A DNA stretch of 64,000 nt from Neonectria sp. B-13 (lineage: Eukaryota > Ascomycota > Sordariomycetes > Hypocreales > Nectriaceae). The notes under the pieces are model-generated. The model had not been told where the DNA came from. It saw only the letters and a program-made list of their open reading frames with translations, and searched no databases. The stretch lies in NCBI GenBank assembly GCA_002682825.1, contig NOKP01000012.1, positions 1,054,001 through 1,118,000 on the forward strand, written 5' to 3'. Positions 37,196-47,675 of the stretch are shown here, one piece after another (the first letter of the stretch is position 1; each line of letters opens with the position of its first letter). The position numbers and the translations under genes were made by a program.

Positions 37196-38734
37196 ATGGA
37201 TCGCCATACCCAAGCCGTAGAGGACATAGCAAAAGCGGTCCGCAACTTCTTCAAACTCGGTCAGGCATACCGCGTATTCCATGGCTCTTCCAACAGCACT
37301 CGGCCGCGTCATGGGTCCAACCAGAATATCGTCGACATCAGCATGTTGTCGAGCGTCATCTCAGTCGACGTCAAACGGCAAACCTGCCTCGTGGAGCCCA
37401 ACGTTCCTATGGATCGCCTAGTTGAAGCTACCATGGTGTACGGTCTTGTGCCCCCTGTTGTTATGGAGTTCCCCGGAATTACTGCAGGAGGCGGATTCTC
37501 GGGGACATCAGGAGAGAGCAGCTCGTTCCGCCATGGATTCTTCAACGAGACTATCAATTGGGTCGAGATGGTACTCGGCAACGGCGATATTGTCAAAGCA
37601 TCTCGCCAAGAACGGGCGGATCTTTTCCATGGTGCTGCTGGAGCTGCGGGGACCCTTGGCATCACGACACTAATGGAGTTGCGGCTTGTCGAGGCCAAGA
37701 AATTTGTCAAGACCACGTACCGCAAAGTCAACAGCACTGCCGAAGCCATTTCAGAGATCAAAGATGAGATCGAGAACCCTGGTCTCGATTATGTCGACGG
37801 GATCCTTTATTCAAATGACCATGGCGTCATTGTCACTGGTGAATTGACCAACAGCAAGCCGGATGAGTATCCAGCGCGCACCTTCAGCCATGCTAGCGAC
37901 CCATGGTTCTATCTTCATGTACAAGACAAGACAAAAGGTCTCCCTCCCTCGTCTACTTACACGGAATACGTCCCCCTCGGCGAATATCTTTTTCGCTATG
38001 ACCGGGCTGGCTTCTGGGTTGGTCGGCAGGGCTACACCTACTTCAAGCTCGTCCCCTTCAACAAATTCTTCCGTTGGCTGCTCGACGACTACTCTCATAC
38101 GCGGACTCTTTACCACGCTCTACATGCGAGTCGCATCTCCTCTCAGTTCGTGGTTCAAGACGTTGCCCTGCCATATGACACGGCCGAGCCTTTCATTGAC
38201 TGGGTTGACCGCGAACTCGGTATCTGGCCGCTGTGGCTGTGTCCCTTGAAAGGATGCTCAACGCCAACTTTCCACCCAGTCGCCGATAAGGGTTCGGGGT
38301 CAGAGGAGAACGGGGAGAATCATGATCCACCTAGCATGTCTCAACCCATGCTCAACATTGGTGTCTGGGGCTGGGGACCTGAAGACCATCAAGAATTCGT
38401 CTCCAAGAACCGGGGCCTGGAGAACAAGTTGACCGAATATGGCGGGCGCAAATGGCTCTACGCGCACACGTACTACCCAGAGGAAGAGTTTTGGAACATA
38501 TATGATCATTCCTGGTATCAGGCTCTAAGGAAACGATACTTTGCCACGACGTTGCCGACGGTGTACGACAAGGTCAAGGTTGATGTTCAAACGAAATGGA
38601 AGAACCGCGAGCAATGGGGTTCCTCTTGGTTGAGCACATGGCCGTTTGGAGGCTTATATGGGATGTATCTAGCTGCGATGTCTGGGGATATTAGTCTGCA
38701 TCGCCAGGCTAAGTGGAGATATAAACTGGAGTAG
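37196..38734 (+). CDS. Delta24-sterol reductase-like FAD protein (DHCR24/DWF1 family)
   Basis: Intronless 512-aa flavoprotein expected to reduce the C24 double bond of a sterol side chain with NADPH and FAD. The FAD-binding PCMH region spans about residues 20-190 (VEPNVPMDRLVEATMVYGL, EFPGITAGGGFSGTSGESSS, GNGDIVKASRQERADLFHG, GTLGITTLMELRLVEAKKFV). The C-terminal part matches DHCR24: SSQFVVQDVALPYDTAEPF, WPLWLCPLKG, LYAHTYYPEEEFWNIYDHSWY, LPTVYDKVKV. It lacks the N-terminal membrane anchor of the animal and plant enzymes and has an extra tail ending WRYKLE. It follows the Delta7-reductase on the same strand. A sterol side-chain isomerase, as in plant 24ISO, is an alternative. Confidence 0.88.
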   Translation: MDRHTQAVEDIAKAVRNFFKLGQAYRVFHGSSNSTRPRHGSNQNIVDISMLSSVISVDVKRQTCLVEPNVPMDRLVEATMVYGLVPPVVMEFPGITAGGGFSGTSGESSSFRHGFFNETINWVEMVLGNGDIVKASRQERADLFHGAAGAAGTLGITTLMELRLVEAKKFVKTTYRKVNSTAEAISEIKDEIENPGLDYVDGILYSNDHGVIVTGELTNSKPDEYPARTFSHASDPWFYLHVQDKTKGLPPSSTYTEYVPLGEYLFRYDRAGFWVGRQGYTYFKLVPFNKFFRWLLDDYSHTRTLYHALHASRISSQFVVQDVALPYDTAEPFIDWVDRELGIWPLWLCPLKGCSTPTFHPVADKGSGSEENGENHDPPSMSQPMLNIGVWGWGPEDHQEFVSKNRGLENKLTEYGGRKWLYAHTYYPEEEFWNIYDHSWYQALRKRYFATTLPTVYDKVKVDVQTKWKNREQWGSSWLSTWPFGGLYGMYLAAMSGDISLHRQAKWRYKLE

Positions 38735-40847
38735 TTAATCAGGTTGAAGCCTCTGCTGTCAGCAGCGTTGAGTTATTTCGCGGTTGGCTCCTCTTGATGT
38801 ACTACACGTGATATGATCCATTCTTCGAAAATGTTACTATCTCCCTATGCTACTATCGCAATCTGCGAGTATGCTGAGACCAGTGCGCTAAAACTTCGAA
38901 CGTGGGCTCTGAAATCTCAGACCTATCAGGACTATGTCTTGCTTAAAGTAATAAGGGAAACCTCTAGTTCTGTATTCCATCAATCGTTACTTGGAAGCCT
39001 ACCCTGTAGTTAAACGGGCAAGGGGATAATTGTGCTGGCATGCCACCCGTGCGGGGGAGTGTTTAAGGAGCCCAGTAAAAGCTTCCACATCGTTCGCATC
39101 CTGATGACGATATCTAGATTCGGGAAAACACCATTCTGTTGGTTTGCAGCTTTTGTATAATCCCGCGCCGTGTAACACAATATTGACTCTGTTTAGTTGG
39201 CGGTTCATTAACTCCCCTAGTCAGCCATCTTGGGTACTATTATAGCCAATGCCTTGTTCTCTACTAGGGTCGCTCCTGGGATGATCAACCCTTTCCTTGT
39301 CTTGCGTCCTTTCGAGAAGGGTTGACCCACTCTATGCTGGAGTTGGATAGTGTTTCTCCGCGGACTATCACTAGGAGTCTTCGAAGAGCTCCACCAATGT
39401 CGTTTATGACTAATAAGTCATAGCTTTCATGCACTTAACGGCACTGTTCGTCATCGGTTCCTTGCTTGTTCCAGTGGGATGTGACCAGGCGCACTCCCTG
39501 CAACCGGATTACTCTACGAATAACCCCGGCTGTCCTTGAACCCCATGGTAAACTGTAAATGGGTGGATTGAAGTCCGAGGGATTCAATAAGGACCGTGGT
39601 AGAGTTGGTAGGGCTGTGGTCAAATTCTCGAAAGACGATATAAATATCTCCCACGAGTCTCTATCCGCCTCTTGTATCCAAGACATACAGGAATCAGTTT
39701 AACAACAGTATTCGAACGTCATTCACGTCACTATTGTTCCCCATTACGATGGTTTCAGCACCTTCATGTGACAACATATTTTAGGGGCCAACCAACTCAA
39801 CTAGCAATCCAATGAGTGAGAAGCAGTAGCAAAAACGTTCCGAAAAGAGCACTTATCAGCACGGCATCAACCAGGATTCCTTGATGGTGGGCCACCAAGC
39901 CCCATAAAAGTCCGGGATGTCGGGAGTGGTTCATCGGATATCCGGAGATGTCTTTCTCTCTCTCCAATTTCACCCACCGTGACGGGCTCAAGCACTCATT
40001 GCACCATCTTCGGCCTTTCGCAGGTGTAGAGAGATGGAAAGGGCTTGTAGAAAAATGCCTGGAAGCAGTATATTACGCCATTTTCAATGTGATGCACGTA
40101 TGGGAGCGTTGAGCGTACATAAGGAAGATGTAATAGTGCCCTTTTGGGGGTTTCATAACAGCACACTCAAATAAATAAAACAAGGGGTTCTGGCTGCTGC
40201 TATCTGTTGAGATCCAGTGCCATAGGTGCCCGGACCTCCGGGACAGCCCGATCTTACGGTAGCTAGGAAGTGAAACATACATGTATATTTAGTATAGTGT
40301 GTTTTCCTTTCTCCTTTTCTCTGTTCAAGTATCCTTCAATTGATCCTATACCTACATTTCAACACTATCCTCTTCGGCGTCCATGAAATTGAGCCTCGGG
40401 TTAGGAGCCATTTGGGCGTATCTAATTATGTTTCACTCCGCGGCAAGAGCTCTTGCACCTAATAGAAGGAAGGTGGCGTAATTCACAACATGGTGCGAAA
40501 TTTATTTGATCTTTTGGTCCATTAGTTACTTAGGCACGCTCATTGTCATGGTTTCGGCTGCCTCCCACTTCAACACAGCTCAGCTCGTTTCATGTGCAAG
40601 TTCTCACTTGACTGCGACCTCTTCCAAGATCTGAACACAATGAGATAGTCTATTGCAACTGAATCCCAAATACCCGTGGTACAGTGAAGTTGCCACATCA
40701 ATGCCCGAAACACCAAGTAGGCCACCGGTTGGCCTCCAGGACTTATTGAGGCCAACGCAAACTAAAAACGCCATTCACCGTCTATATAACATCATGTGCG
40801 CGACAGTATTTCCTTCAACATTCGGTTCTTGGGACCAAGTCCTCAGT
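38735..40847. other. Gene-poor region of 2.1 kb
   Basis: No gene is recognised on either strand. It contains one orphan TCCGCGGACT site at 39357-39366, identical to one arm of the palindrome at 25636-25664, but no start codon of a real gene nearby. The right end is the 3' flank of the 7TM gene. Confidence 0.45.
39357..39366. promoter_or_regulatory. Orphan TCCGCGGACT motif
   Basis: This ten-base motif is identical to the right arm of the palindrome in the zinc-cluster regulator promoter. It lies about 620 bp after the Delta24-reductase stop codon with no gene start close by, so it may be relic or chance. Confidence 0.25.
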
Positions 40848-42061
40848 CTATGGTTGCCCTCTGGAGGAGATTGTCTCTTGGTATGGCAAGTGTTCCTCGC
40901 TGGTCTTACTAGATTTGCTGGAACTTTCCGTAGCTCGAGATCGGAGAATATTTGAGTCTTGCCATATCCGCACATACGGGCGGAGTGATAGCAAGACGGC
41001 AATAATCAAGCCAGTTTGTCCGTCTGCGACTGCAAGAGCCTCTGCAAGATATTGTCAGCATTCACGGTGTGAGTGGATTTGAGAATCAACTTACCACCAG
41101 TGGTGATATATGGAGTTGGCGTAAAGATAGCTTGGACAACAAACCATCTCGCGAGAGTGACGGAGATATTGACGAACCCGATAGCGAAGGTTACGCTGGC
41201 GCTAATCTTCTGCGCTTTCGTCATCGCTGTTCGGTTTACATTGACGAGTGGATATACAAAAACTGGTATACGGTTAATGACGTCCGAATTAATATCTGAG
41301 TATAAGTATGTACTTACTGAGCAAATCAGCCGTGAAATGGAAAGCCCAACCAAGATTGTCGTTCACTGTCATGCAATACTCGGTGCAATAAGCAGTAAGC
41401 GACCTATGGTCAAGAATTAGTGATATTGGATTATAGGCAATGGGGCGAGAGAACTTACCAGTAGCAACGAAACGGACACATAAAAAAGACCATGCATATA
41501 GTTATAACGAATCCAACAGCACAATACGCCATAATACAAAACAGTGAAAGCCTTACTCGCCGAGAACCCTGACCAAAGATCTCGTAAAAGAAGGATAAGA
41601 TCGCGCCTTTAATACAGTACTGCTGAATGAGGAATGGAAAATACAAGATATAGAACGCCTGTTTTATTAAGGTGTAAGTATATTAACTTCCTTCATTGAT
41701 GAATCACATGTACACGCCATCTACACATACCTTGAGGGCATAGATCTGCTCAGATATTGGAGCTTGCCACTGTGACAATGTGAAATCAACGTTCGGTTGA
41801 TAGACCCCCCTGCGGAACAGGGTGATGTCGACGGCATTCAATGAGACGCCAGCAGCGAACGCTGCAAGAATAAACACATCACTTATGGTCAACCCTCGTC
41901 CGTGGTGATTGATTCGCAGATTGAGTCGCGCGATGATGAGGCAGAGTGCGATGCTCGTCAACAGCCACTCCGTAGCCTGAAATGAAATTAGTTGGACAAT
42001 TGGCATGATTGGGAAAGTTGTGTATGCTTACAATGAGGGCCTGTCCTGATATGCCCGCCAT
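40848..42061 (-). CDS. Seven-transmembrane PTH11-like (fungal rhodopsin-type) protein
   Basis: Integral membrane protein of 307 aa with seven predicted helices. Six exons (42061-42032, 41976-41731, 41658-41459, 41403-41318, 41262-41095, 41041-40848) close in frame with GTAAGN/GTATG donors. It starts MAGISGQALIATEWLLTSIA. Helix 2 is preceded by GRGLTISDVFILAAF, and cysteines in the loop after helix 4 (CPFRCYWSLTAYCTEYC) fit the conserved pair of the family. The tail is Ser/Lys-rich (ESSSKSSKTSEE). It lacks the extracellular CFEM domain of true PTH11. Members are putative surface receptors; ligand and signalling are unknown. Confidence 0.82.
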
Positions 42062-42869
42062 CGTTGATGGTGACGAGTGAGGGCCAGTTCGAAGGGTTGC
42101 GTTACAATGCAACGCTCGGGATATGTGGATTAAATCAAATGAGGCTGATAATGGCGGACGAAGTCTGATGGCCCGAGGTGGGCGTTCTCCTTCTTTAAAA
42201 GTTTTTGCACAAGAAAGTTCGGGCTAGAATGCCTAAGATCACGCATTCAGTGGTTGTTCCCTCCAGCCCAGATGGGAAGTCAATTCATCATCTTTAAGTT
42301 CGAGACCGCCAGAGTCTGGTTCCAGAACGTCGGGGATCCGAGAACGCCGTGGAGACTGGATATGGCAGCGCAGCAATCAATGGGACGCGGCCTTTTCTTA
42401 GACACGAGCACCTCGCCCAGCGGCTCCTCCATCTTATCCCAAGGGGTACCTACTTTTGCTAGCAAGTTGAATCTGCCTTTGGATAGAAGGCCATATCCGT
42501 CCATTCTAGGGTGATCCGACCTCAATCGATCTTGATCGGAACGTGCCACATTCCAAAGTTCAAGCTACTCGCACTTAATCAAGTTTACCATTGTTTTTGT
42601 GGGCAGGCACCATCTCTGTCTCAGGATTAGGTCAAAAATAATTGCTGTAAAGCCGAATGTGGCGCGTTCTAGATTGATGCTATCCACTACGGAAAATGAC
42701 TTCCCACAGACGGGCTTGGTTCCGAGTGCCAAGAGGCCGTTTCAGAAGGGCGCCTCCGTGTCTGTCCCTGGCGGGTGCGTGCAACCACTGCAATGGCAAG
42801 GTTGGGAAATGTCACTTGACTGTAAAATGCCCCGAGATAACACCCTCCCGCCAACTCAAAAGGCCAACC
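42062..42869. other. Intergenic region
   Basis: It holds the presumed promoter of the 7TM gene. Open frames are short and overlap on both strands. No gene is seen. Confidence 0.45.
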
Positions 42870-43446
42870 TAAGTCACTCCTAGGCCAGCAAACCCGTAGA
42901 CGAACTGCAGTATCGGGACATCCGAGGTCATATAACCATCAAGATTGGACTTTTTGATGTTCCCTTGACACAATCTGAAAACAAAAGAGAATGCAATCGT
43001 TAAAATCGGGAGCAGTGCAAGCGCCATCTACGATAGAGATGACCACCCATTCTTGTTTTTGAGGTTGCCTAATGGCGCCAAGATCGTCATCGTTAGGGGA
43101 AATATAGCCAAAAGCCAAATGCTGGCACCAAGGACCCCCCGATTTCTGAGTCGACAAAGAGGGTCGCGGGCACATCAAAGGGTAGAGAGTCTGTGAAGAT
43201 GGCGAGTAATGGAACTTCTCGGCAAATGCCGAAGACTTGTAAGCCAACCGTGTAAGGAAATGAGAAAGATGATAGCGTGCCCTCGTTGCCAGCTCTGTAC
43301 CCCTCCACCGCGTATGTGAGCAAGGGCGAGATTGACTGAGATAGAAGATGGATCAACAGCAACACAGAAGCTGCATCAGGCTTGAGAACCGGATGCTGCA
43401 TGAAAGACCTCTCGCCGGTTTTTGAGAGATCTAGCGGGGAGTTCAT
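42870..43446 (-). pseudogene. Probable decayed polytopic membrane-protein gene
   Basis: An open frame starts with ATG at 43446 (MNSPLDLSKTG) and runs for 117 codons with membrane-like segments, including YAVEGYRAGNEGTLSSFSFP, VGLQVFGICREVPLLAIFTD and GGSLVPAFGFWLYFP, then stops. Another frame continues with hydrophobic sequence (LAIFPLTMTILAPLGNLKNK), meets an in-frame stop, and carries on as MALALLPILTIAFSFVF and DVPILQFVYGFAGLGVT to about 42880. One frameshift plus one stop in hydrophobic sequence suggests a decayed gene, though unrecognised introns (for example ending TTTTCAG near 42978) could explain part of it. The EGYRAGN-type motif recalls membrane proteins of fungal secondary-metabolite clusters. 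The family is not certain. Confidence 0.4.
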
Positions 43447-44838
43447 GATGGTACGGCACCGCTCGGGGCCGAGAGGGGATAGGGATTTGGTTCACACGCG
43501 ACCCAGCGAGAGTTTGTCCGCCAAGAATGCGTCAAGGGCTGTCGTCTCCGACTAGCGGCCTTAAAATATGCCACATGAGCATAGAGATTATGGGCTTCTC
43601 AAAAGCTAGAAGAGCTTGCATTTTTTCCGACTCTGATATAGTGAGCTTAGCTCAGTTGTCGTGGGCATTTTGCATCTATTGGTAAATAAATAGTGTTCCA
43701 CTGATTATGTTACAGTATTAGCCCTCATACCACTGACCAGTTCCAGCTGGAACCATGTTAGTGTTATATTATGACGTACTCAATAGGTCTTACCATTTGT
43801 GCTGAATCTCTACTGAGTAGCATACGATTAAAAATAACCTTTTGAAAACCACTTGATAAAGTGGGTTAGGGTTAATGCTATTCGTTTGGCATAAACTTAG
43901 CTGAAAGTGAGGCTTTCCATGATTTACGGGACTAGTGTTGCTTCACGAAGAGCGCTTCATCTTCCCTGGTGTATCCAAGGGTTTCCTGGCCATACTTTAC
44001 TCCAGGCAGATTGATGAATAAGAACCAGTACATAGGTTACCTCAATCACCTTGATTCGCTACGTATCATTCTGATTGCCCATTACTAGACGTAACCCGCC
44101 TAACAGCCAAGTAACGATATGTAGGCTTAGCACAAGATTTACCAAGAAGGCGATTGGCTGCCCATCTCAGTGAACGAAATGCAATTGAACAGCATGTTTC
44201 GGGGGTTCCTTCCTACCTGATACCAAGGGGCCGTGCAGTGAATATCGCGGCTTGGGTTGCTTTAAGACACAGAAATTGTTAACGACCACCCCTACTTTCA
44301 AAAGAACGGCTATATAACGTTATCAAATGCTTGTCTCTGTTGGGTTGCAATCCTTACTAATTACCTCACGTTACGAACCCACTAATATCTGTTTCTGGTA
44401 TTTACCGCCGGCAGATCTCTCTGTTGCCTCGGCACTTGGTCGTATCCACAGAATCGTGGCCAGAGAAGTTGGGAAAATAGACCCACGCCCACGTCATAGC
44501 ATTCGTACATAGTTGATTTGCTTAGAAATCAGGCCTTTTTGCATCTGCAACATGGCTCTAGTCTAGTGTACGTGTAGAGTATGTTTGCAGCTAAACCAAA
44601 ACTGGCGCCACTTGGGCCGAGGCATGACGGCATGGACTCCAATGATAGATGTACAATGGATCTTGACAAATGGTTTCGTCATGAAGTATGTAGTTTCTCC
44701 GTGTGAGATTAATAGTTGTTATAATCTGAGTTGGCCTAGAAATACATGACGGTCCTCTCTTATCAAGTGATTAATTTCTCACCGCCATCAACTTTCACAA
44801 CACCAATTTTCCGGAAAGAAGACAGAAAGATTACCACA
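43447..44838. other. Intergenic region
   Basis: 1.4 kb, AT-rich, with no recognised gene. The right end is the OYE-family promoter and leader. An in-frame upstream ATG exists at 44746. Confidence 0.45.
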
Positions 44839-46294
44839 ATGGCACCGAGAAGATTCCCCGCCGACTCAACCGACCCAGGTCCTTTGGCTCAGCCCTTGAA
44901 CTTCGAGTTCAGCGGCAAGACCGCCAAAAATCGATTTCTCAAGGCTGCCATGACTGAGCGTCTGTCCACTTGGGACCCCAAAGTCTTGGAGAAACGAGGC
45001 ATCCCAACCCCCGAGCTTATCAATGTCTATCGACACTGGGGTGAGGGAGGATTCGGAGTCATCCTAACCGGCAATGTGATGATCGAGTACGACCACTTGG
45101 AAGCCGCAGGCAATCCCATCGTCCCTCCAGATGCGCCTACTTCCGGCGAGCGTTTTGAAGCATTCAAGGAGCTAGCATCTGTCGCGAAGAAGCATGGGAG
45201 CTTGGCCGTGGCGCAGGTTAGCCACCCTGGACGTCAGGTTGGTAGCCATATTCAGAGGAACCCTATATCGGCCAGTGATGTGCAGCTCGAGGGGGAGGTT
45301 ATGGGGATGAGCTTTGAGAAGCCAAGGCCGATGAACGACAGCGACTTTGAAAGAGTTATCGGTGGCTTTGCACACGCTGCCGAGTACCTTTACAAGGCAG
45401 GATTCGATGGAATTCAGCTGCACAGTGCACAGTACGTGTTATGATCCTTAATTGGAGGACGGAATACTGACATCGTATCTCAGTGGTTACCTTCTAGCAC
45501 AATTCCTCTCTCCAACGACCAACAAAAGAACCGACAAATATGGCGGCTCCATCGAGAATCGCTCTCGTATTATTTTCGAGATTGCCGAAGCCATTCGTGC
45601 TCGTGTTCCTGATCCATCCTTCACTTTGGGCATCAAGGTCAACAGCGTTGAATTTCAGGATGGAGGTTTCTCCCCTGAAGATTGCAAAGTACTGTGCGAG
45701 AACCTCGAAAAGCACAGCTTTGACTTTGTTGAGCTTTCTGGCGGGACGTACCAAAGCTTAGCCTTTTCTCACCGCAGGGAGAGCAGCAAGAAGAGGGAGG
45801 CCTTCTTCTTGGAATTTGCGGAGGAGATCATCCCCGAGTTGACTAAGACCAAGGCGTACGTGACAGGCGGCCTGAGAACAGTGGGAGCCATGGTGGAAGC
45901 CCTCAAAACAGTTCATGGTGTCGGGCTCGCTCGGCCCGTGACGCAGGAGTTTGATCTGCCGGCGAAGATTTTGAGGGGCGAGGTCAGCAGTGCGATTAAC
46001 TATCTGTTTGATGAACAGAACTTCGGCATTACAAATGTCGCGGCTGGAACCCAGTAAGTTTTGCTCAATTCGTAAGTGGTTGACGGAAGACTGACAGACA
46101 TTAGGATTCGACTAGTGGGCCATGACAAGGAACCACTTGATCTCAGCCGAGAAGATCATATGAAGGCATTCGAAGAGTCTATGAAGCAATGGAGAGAGTC
46201 TTTGGCACAAAATGAGGACAACTCCAAGTTTGGTTTCATGGACGTTGAAGGATTGCAGCTACAACCGTACGGAACTGCATATGCGGCAGCGTAA
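44839..46294 (+). CDS. NADH:flavin oxidoreductase, Old Yellow Enzyme family
   Basis: FMN-dependent TIM-barrel reductase of 450 aa, likely acting on enones or other activated alkenes. Exons are 44839-45431, 45484-46053 and 46105-46294. The start [10 protein letters not shown] is chosen because the family begins there; an ATG at 44746 would add 31 residues. Motifs: [61 protein letters not shown] (with the H/N-type catalytic pair region), [14 protein letters not shown], and GLARP near the phosphate-binding end. It is cytosolic, with no signal. The C-terminal extension ([15 protein letters not shown]) is typical of the fungal subgroup. In context with sterol reductases it could act on a steroid enone, but this is inference. 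Confidence 0.92.
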
Positions 46295-46922
46295 ATTAGA
46301 TTTAGACAGGCCAGCAATGAGGTTCGGTTGCGTCAAGTGTCCATTATAACGTTGCAGGGGATTGTTGGGCAGATCGCCTAAAACGAATTACCATGCAGAG
46401 TAATCTACAATCTTGCCTTGTATGGGCAGCTACCCTATATGAAGCGGTGATGCAGGGGAGGCGCGGAGCGGTGATGCGAAATGACCCGTCACACCACCTA
46501 CAGCATGGAACAATGGAATTTTTCAGGTGACGCTCGCAATGTACAAAGAACATATCTTGAAAGGTATGAAACAAGAGGAGTCTTGGCTCTCATGGAACGC
46601 AATGTGCATGCGCGCGTGTCAAGTTATTTTGGTGCCCAAAACAGCCGCTCTCAATAATGGTCTTCCTTCTAAGTACTGCGCAACTTTGCTCGTGGACACA
46701 ACATCTACTCTGCAAAGCACTATCATTAATTCCAAGCACGGCAATAATCGACAGCTGTACCTTTAGAACCCGTCAGACGATTGAAAAAAACGTGTCAGAC
46801 TCGCAATTGGTAATCGCCGAAACCCATAAAACCCCGCACATCAGTACCCGAGCAAGAAGCAACTTTAACTTGAACGACAGCTCGCTATTCCTTGCAGCCA
46901 TCGAAGCTCTCGCCACTTCACA
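46295..46922. other. Intergenic region
   Basis: 628 bp between the OYE-family gene and the macrodomain-like gene, presumably the latter's promoter. No gene is seen. Confidence 0.5.
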
Positions 46923-47648
46923 ATGACTGTAGCCAAGCTTCCTCAGATTCATCTCCTCTGCATGGACGAAGCCTTCAGTGCAGCATTCAGAGACGCCCGG
47001 ACAACTCGACGTTTGCCCTCGTCCGTGTCTCTGCAGATACACAACTGCGCTCTCTCTGACCTCCCCTCGTCTGTCCGGTTCGACACCATCGTGTCGCCCG
47101 CCAACTCGTACGGCCTGCTCGACGGAGCTTTCGACGACGCAATCTCCAGCACATTTTCTCCCCGCGATAACTACATGGCGCTCACGCGTGTCGCTCAGGC
47201 CCGCCTCTATGACCAGTGGCATGGCTTTGCTCCCCCGGGAACCTGTACCTTGGTGTCCATCCCAGACGACTTCAAGGAGCGATCGCGTAATGTCTGGGGT
47301 ACGCGTTGGCTTGCCCTTTGCCCGACCATGCGCATGCCTGAAGATGTCCGCTGGGATCGCGAGATTGTGTATGAGTGTATCTGGAGCCTTTTGTGCGCTA
47401 TAGACAACCACAACCGCAGTGTCAGGGAGGGCAAGGCTGCGGAGGGCGAGGAGGAGATTTGCAGCTTATTGATGACTCCACTGGCCACAGGTGTAGGCCG
47501 CGTGAGTGCGGAGAAATGGGCTATGCAAGCTGTCCTAGCCATGAAACACTTTGTCGAAGCATCTGAAAGGCCCGAAAAGTGGAGTGCACTGGACTGGAAG
47601 GATCTTGGAAAGCATTGTGCTGAGGTTCGACTGACACGGAACAAGTAA
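46923..47648 (+). CDS. Macrodomain-like protein
   Basis: Intronless 241-aa protein resembling ADP-ribose-binding macrodomains. The phosphate- and ribose-binding loops are visible as FDTIVSPANSYGLLDGAFDDAI and MTPLATGVGRVSAEKWAMQAVLAMKHF. The sandwich core contains strands such as SLQIHNCALSDL. No other domain or signal is present. Macrodomains bind or remove ADP-ribose and related nucleotides. The gene converges tail to tail with the NACHT-ankyrin NLR gene, only 27 bp between stop codons. Whether it has hydrolase activity is not clear, because the loop lacks the classical NAAN Asn pair; SPAN keeps one Asn. Confidence 0.78.
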   Translation: MTVAKLPQIHLLCMDEAFSAAFRDARTTRRLPSSVSLQIHNCALSDLPSSVRFDTIVSPANSYGLLDGAFDDAISSTFSPRDNYMALTRVAQARLYDQWHGFAPPGTCTLVSIPDDFKERSRNVWGTRWLALCPTMRMPEDVRWDREIVYECIWSLLCAIDNHNRSVREGKAAEGEEEICSLLMTPLATGVGRVSAEKWAMQAVLAMKHFVEASERPEKWSALDWKDLGKHCAEVRLTRNK

Positions 47649-47675
47649 TAGTTCAAGACGTCTTCTAAAACACTA

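Noticed and set aside
43645..43690. A tRNA A-box-like string (TTAGCTCAGTTG)
   Set aside because: No B box (GGTTCRANNCC-like) or acceptor stem pairing follows within tRNA distance, so it is probably chance.
46773..47411. 212-codon minus-strand frame opposite the macrodomain gene
   Set aside because: It is the antisense shadow of a better-supported gene with recognisable motifs.
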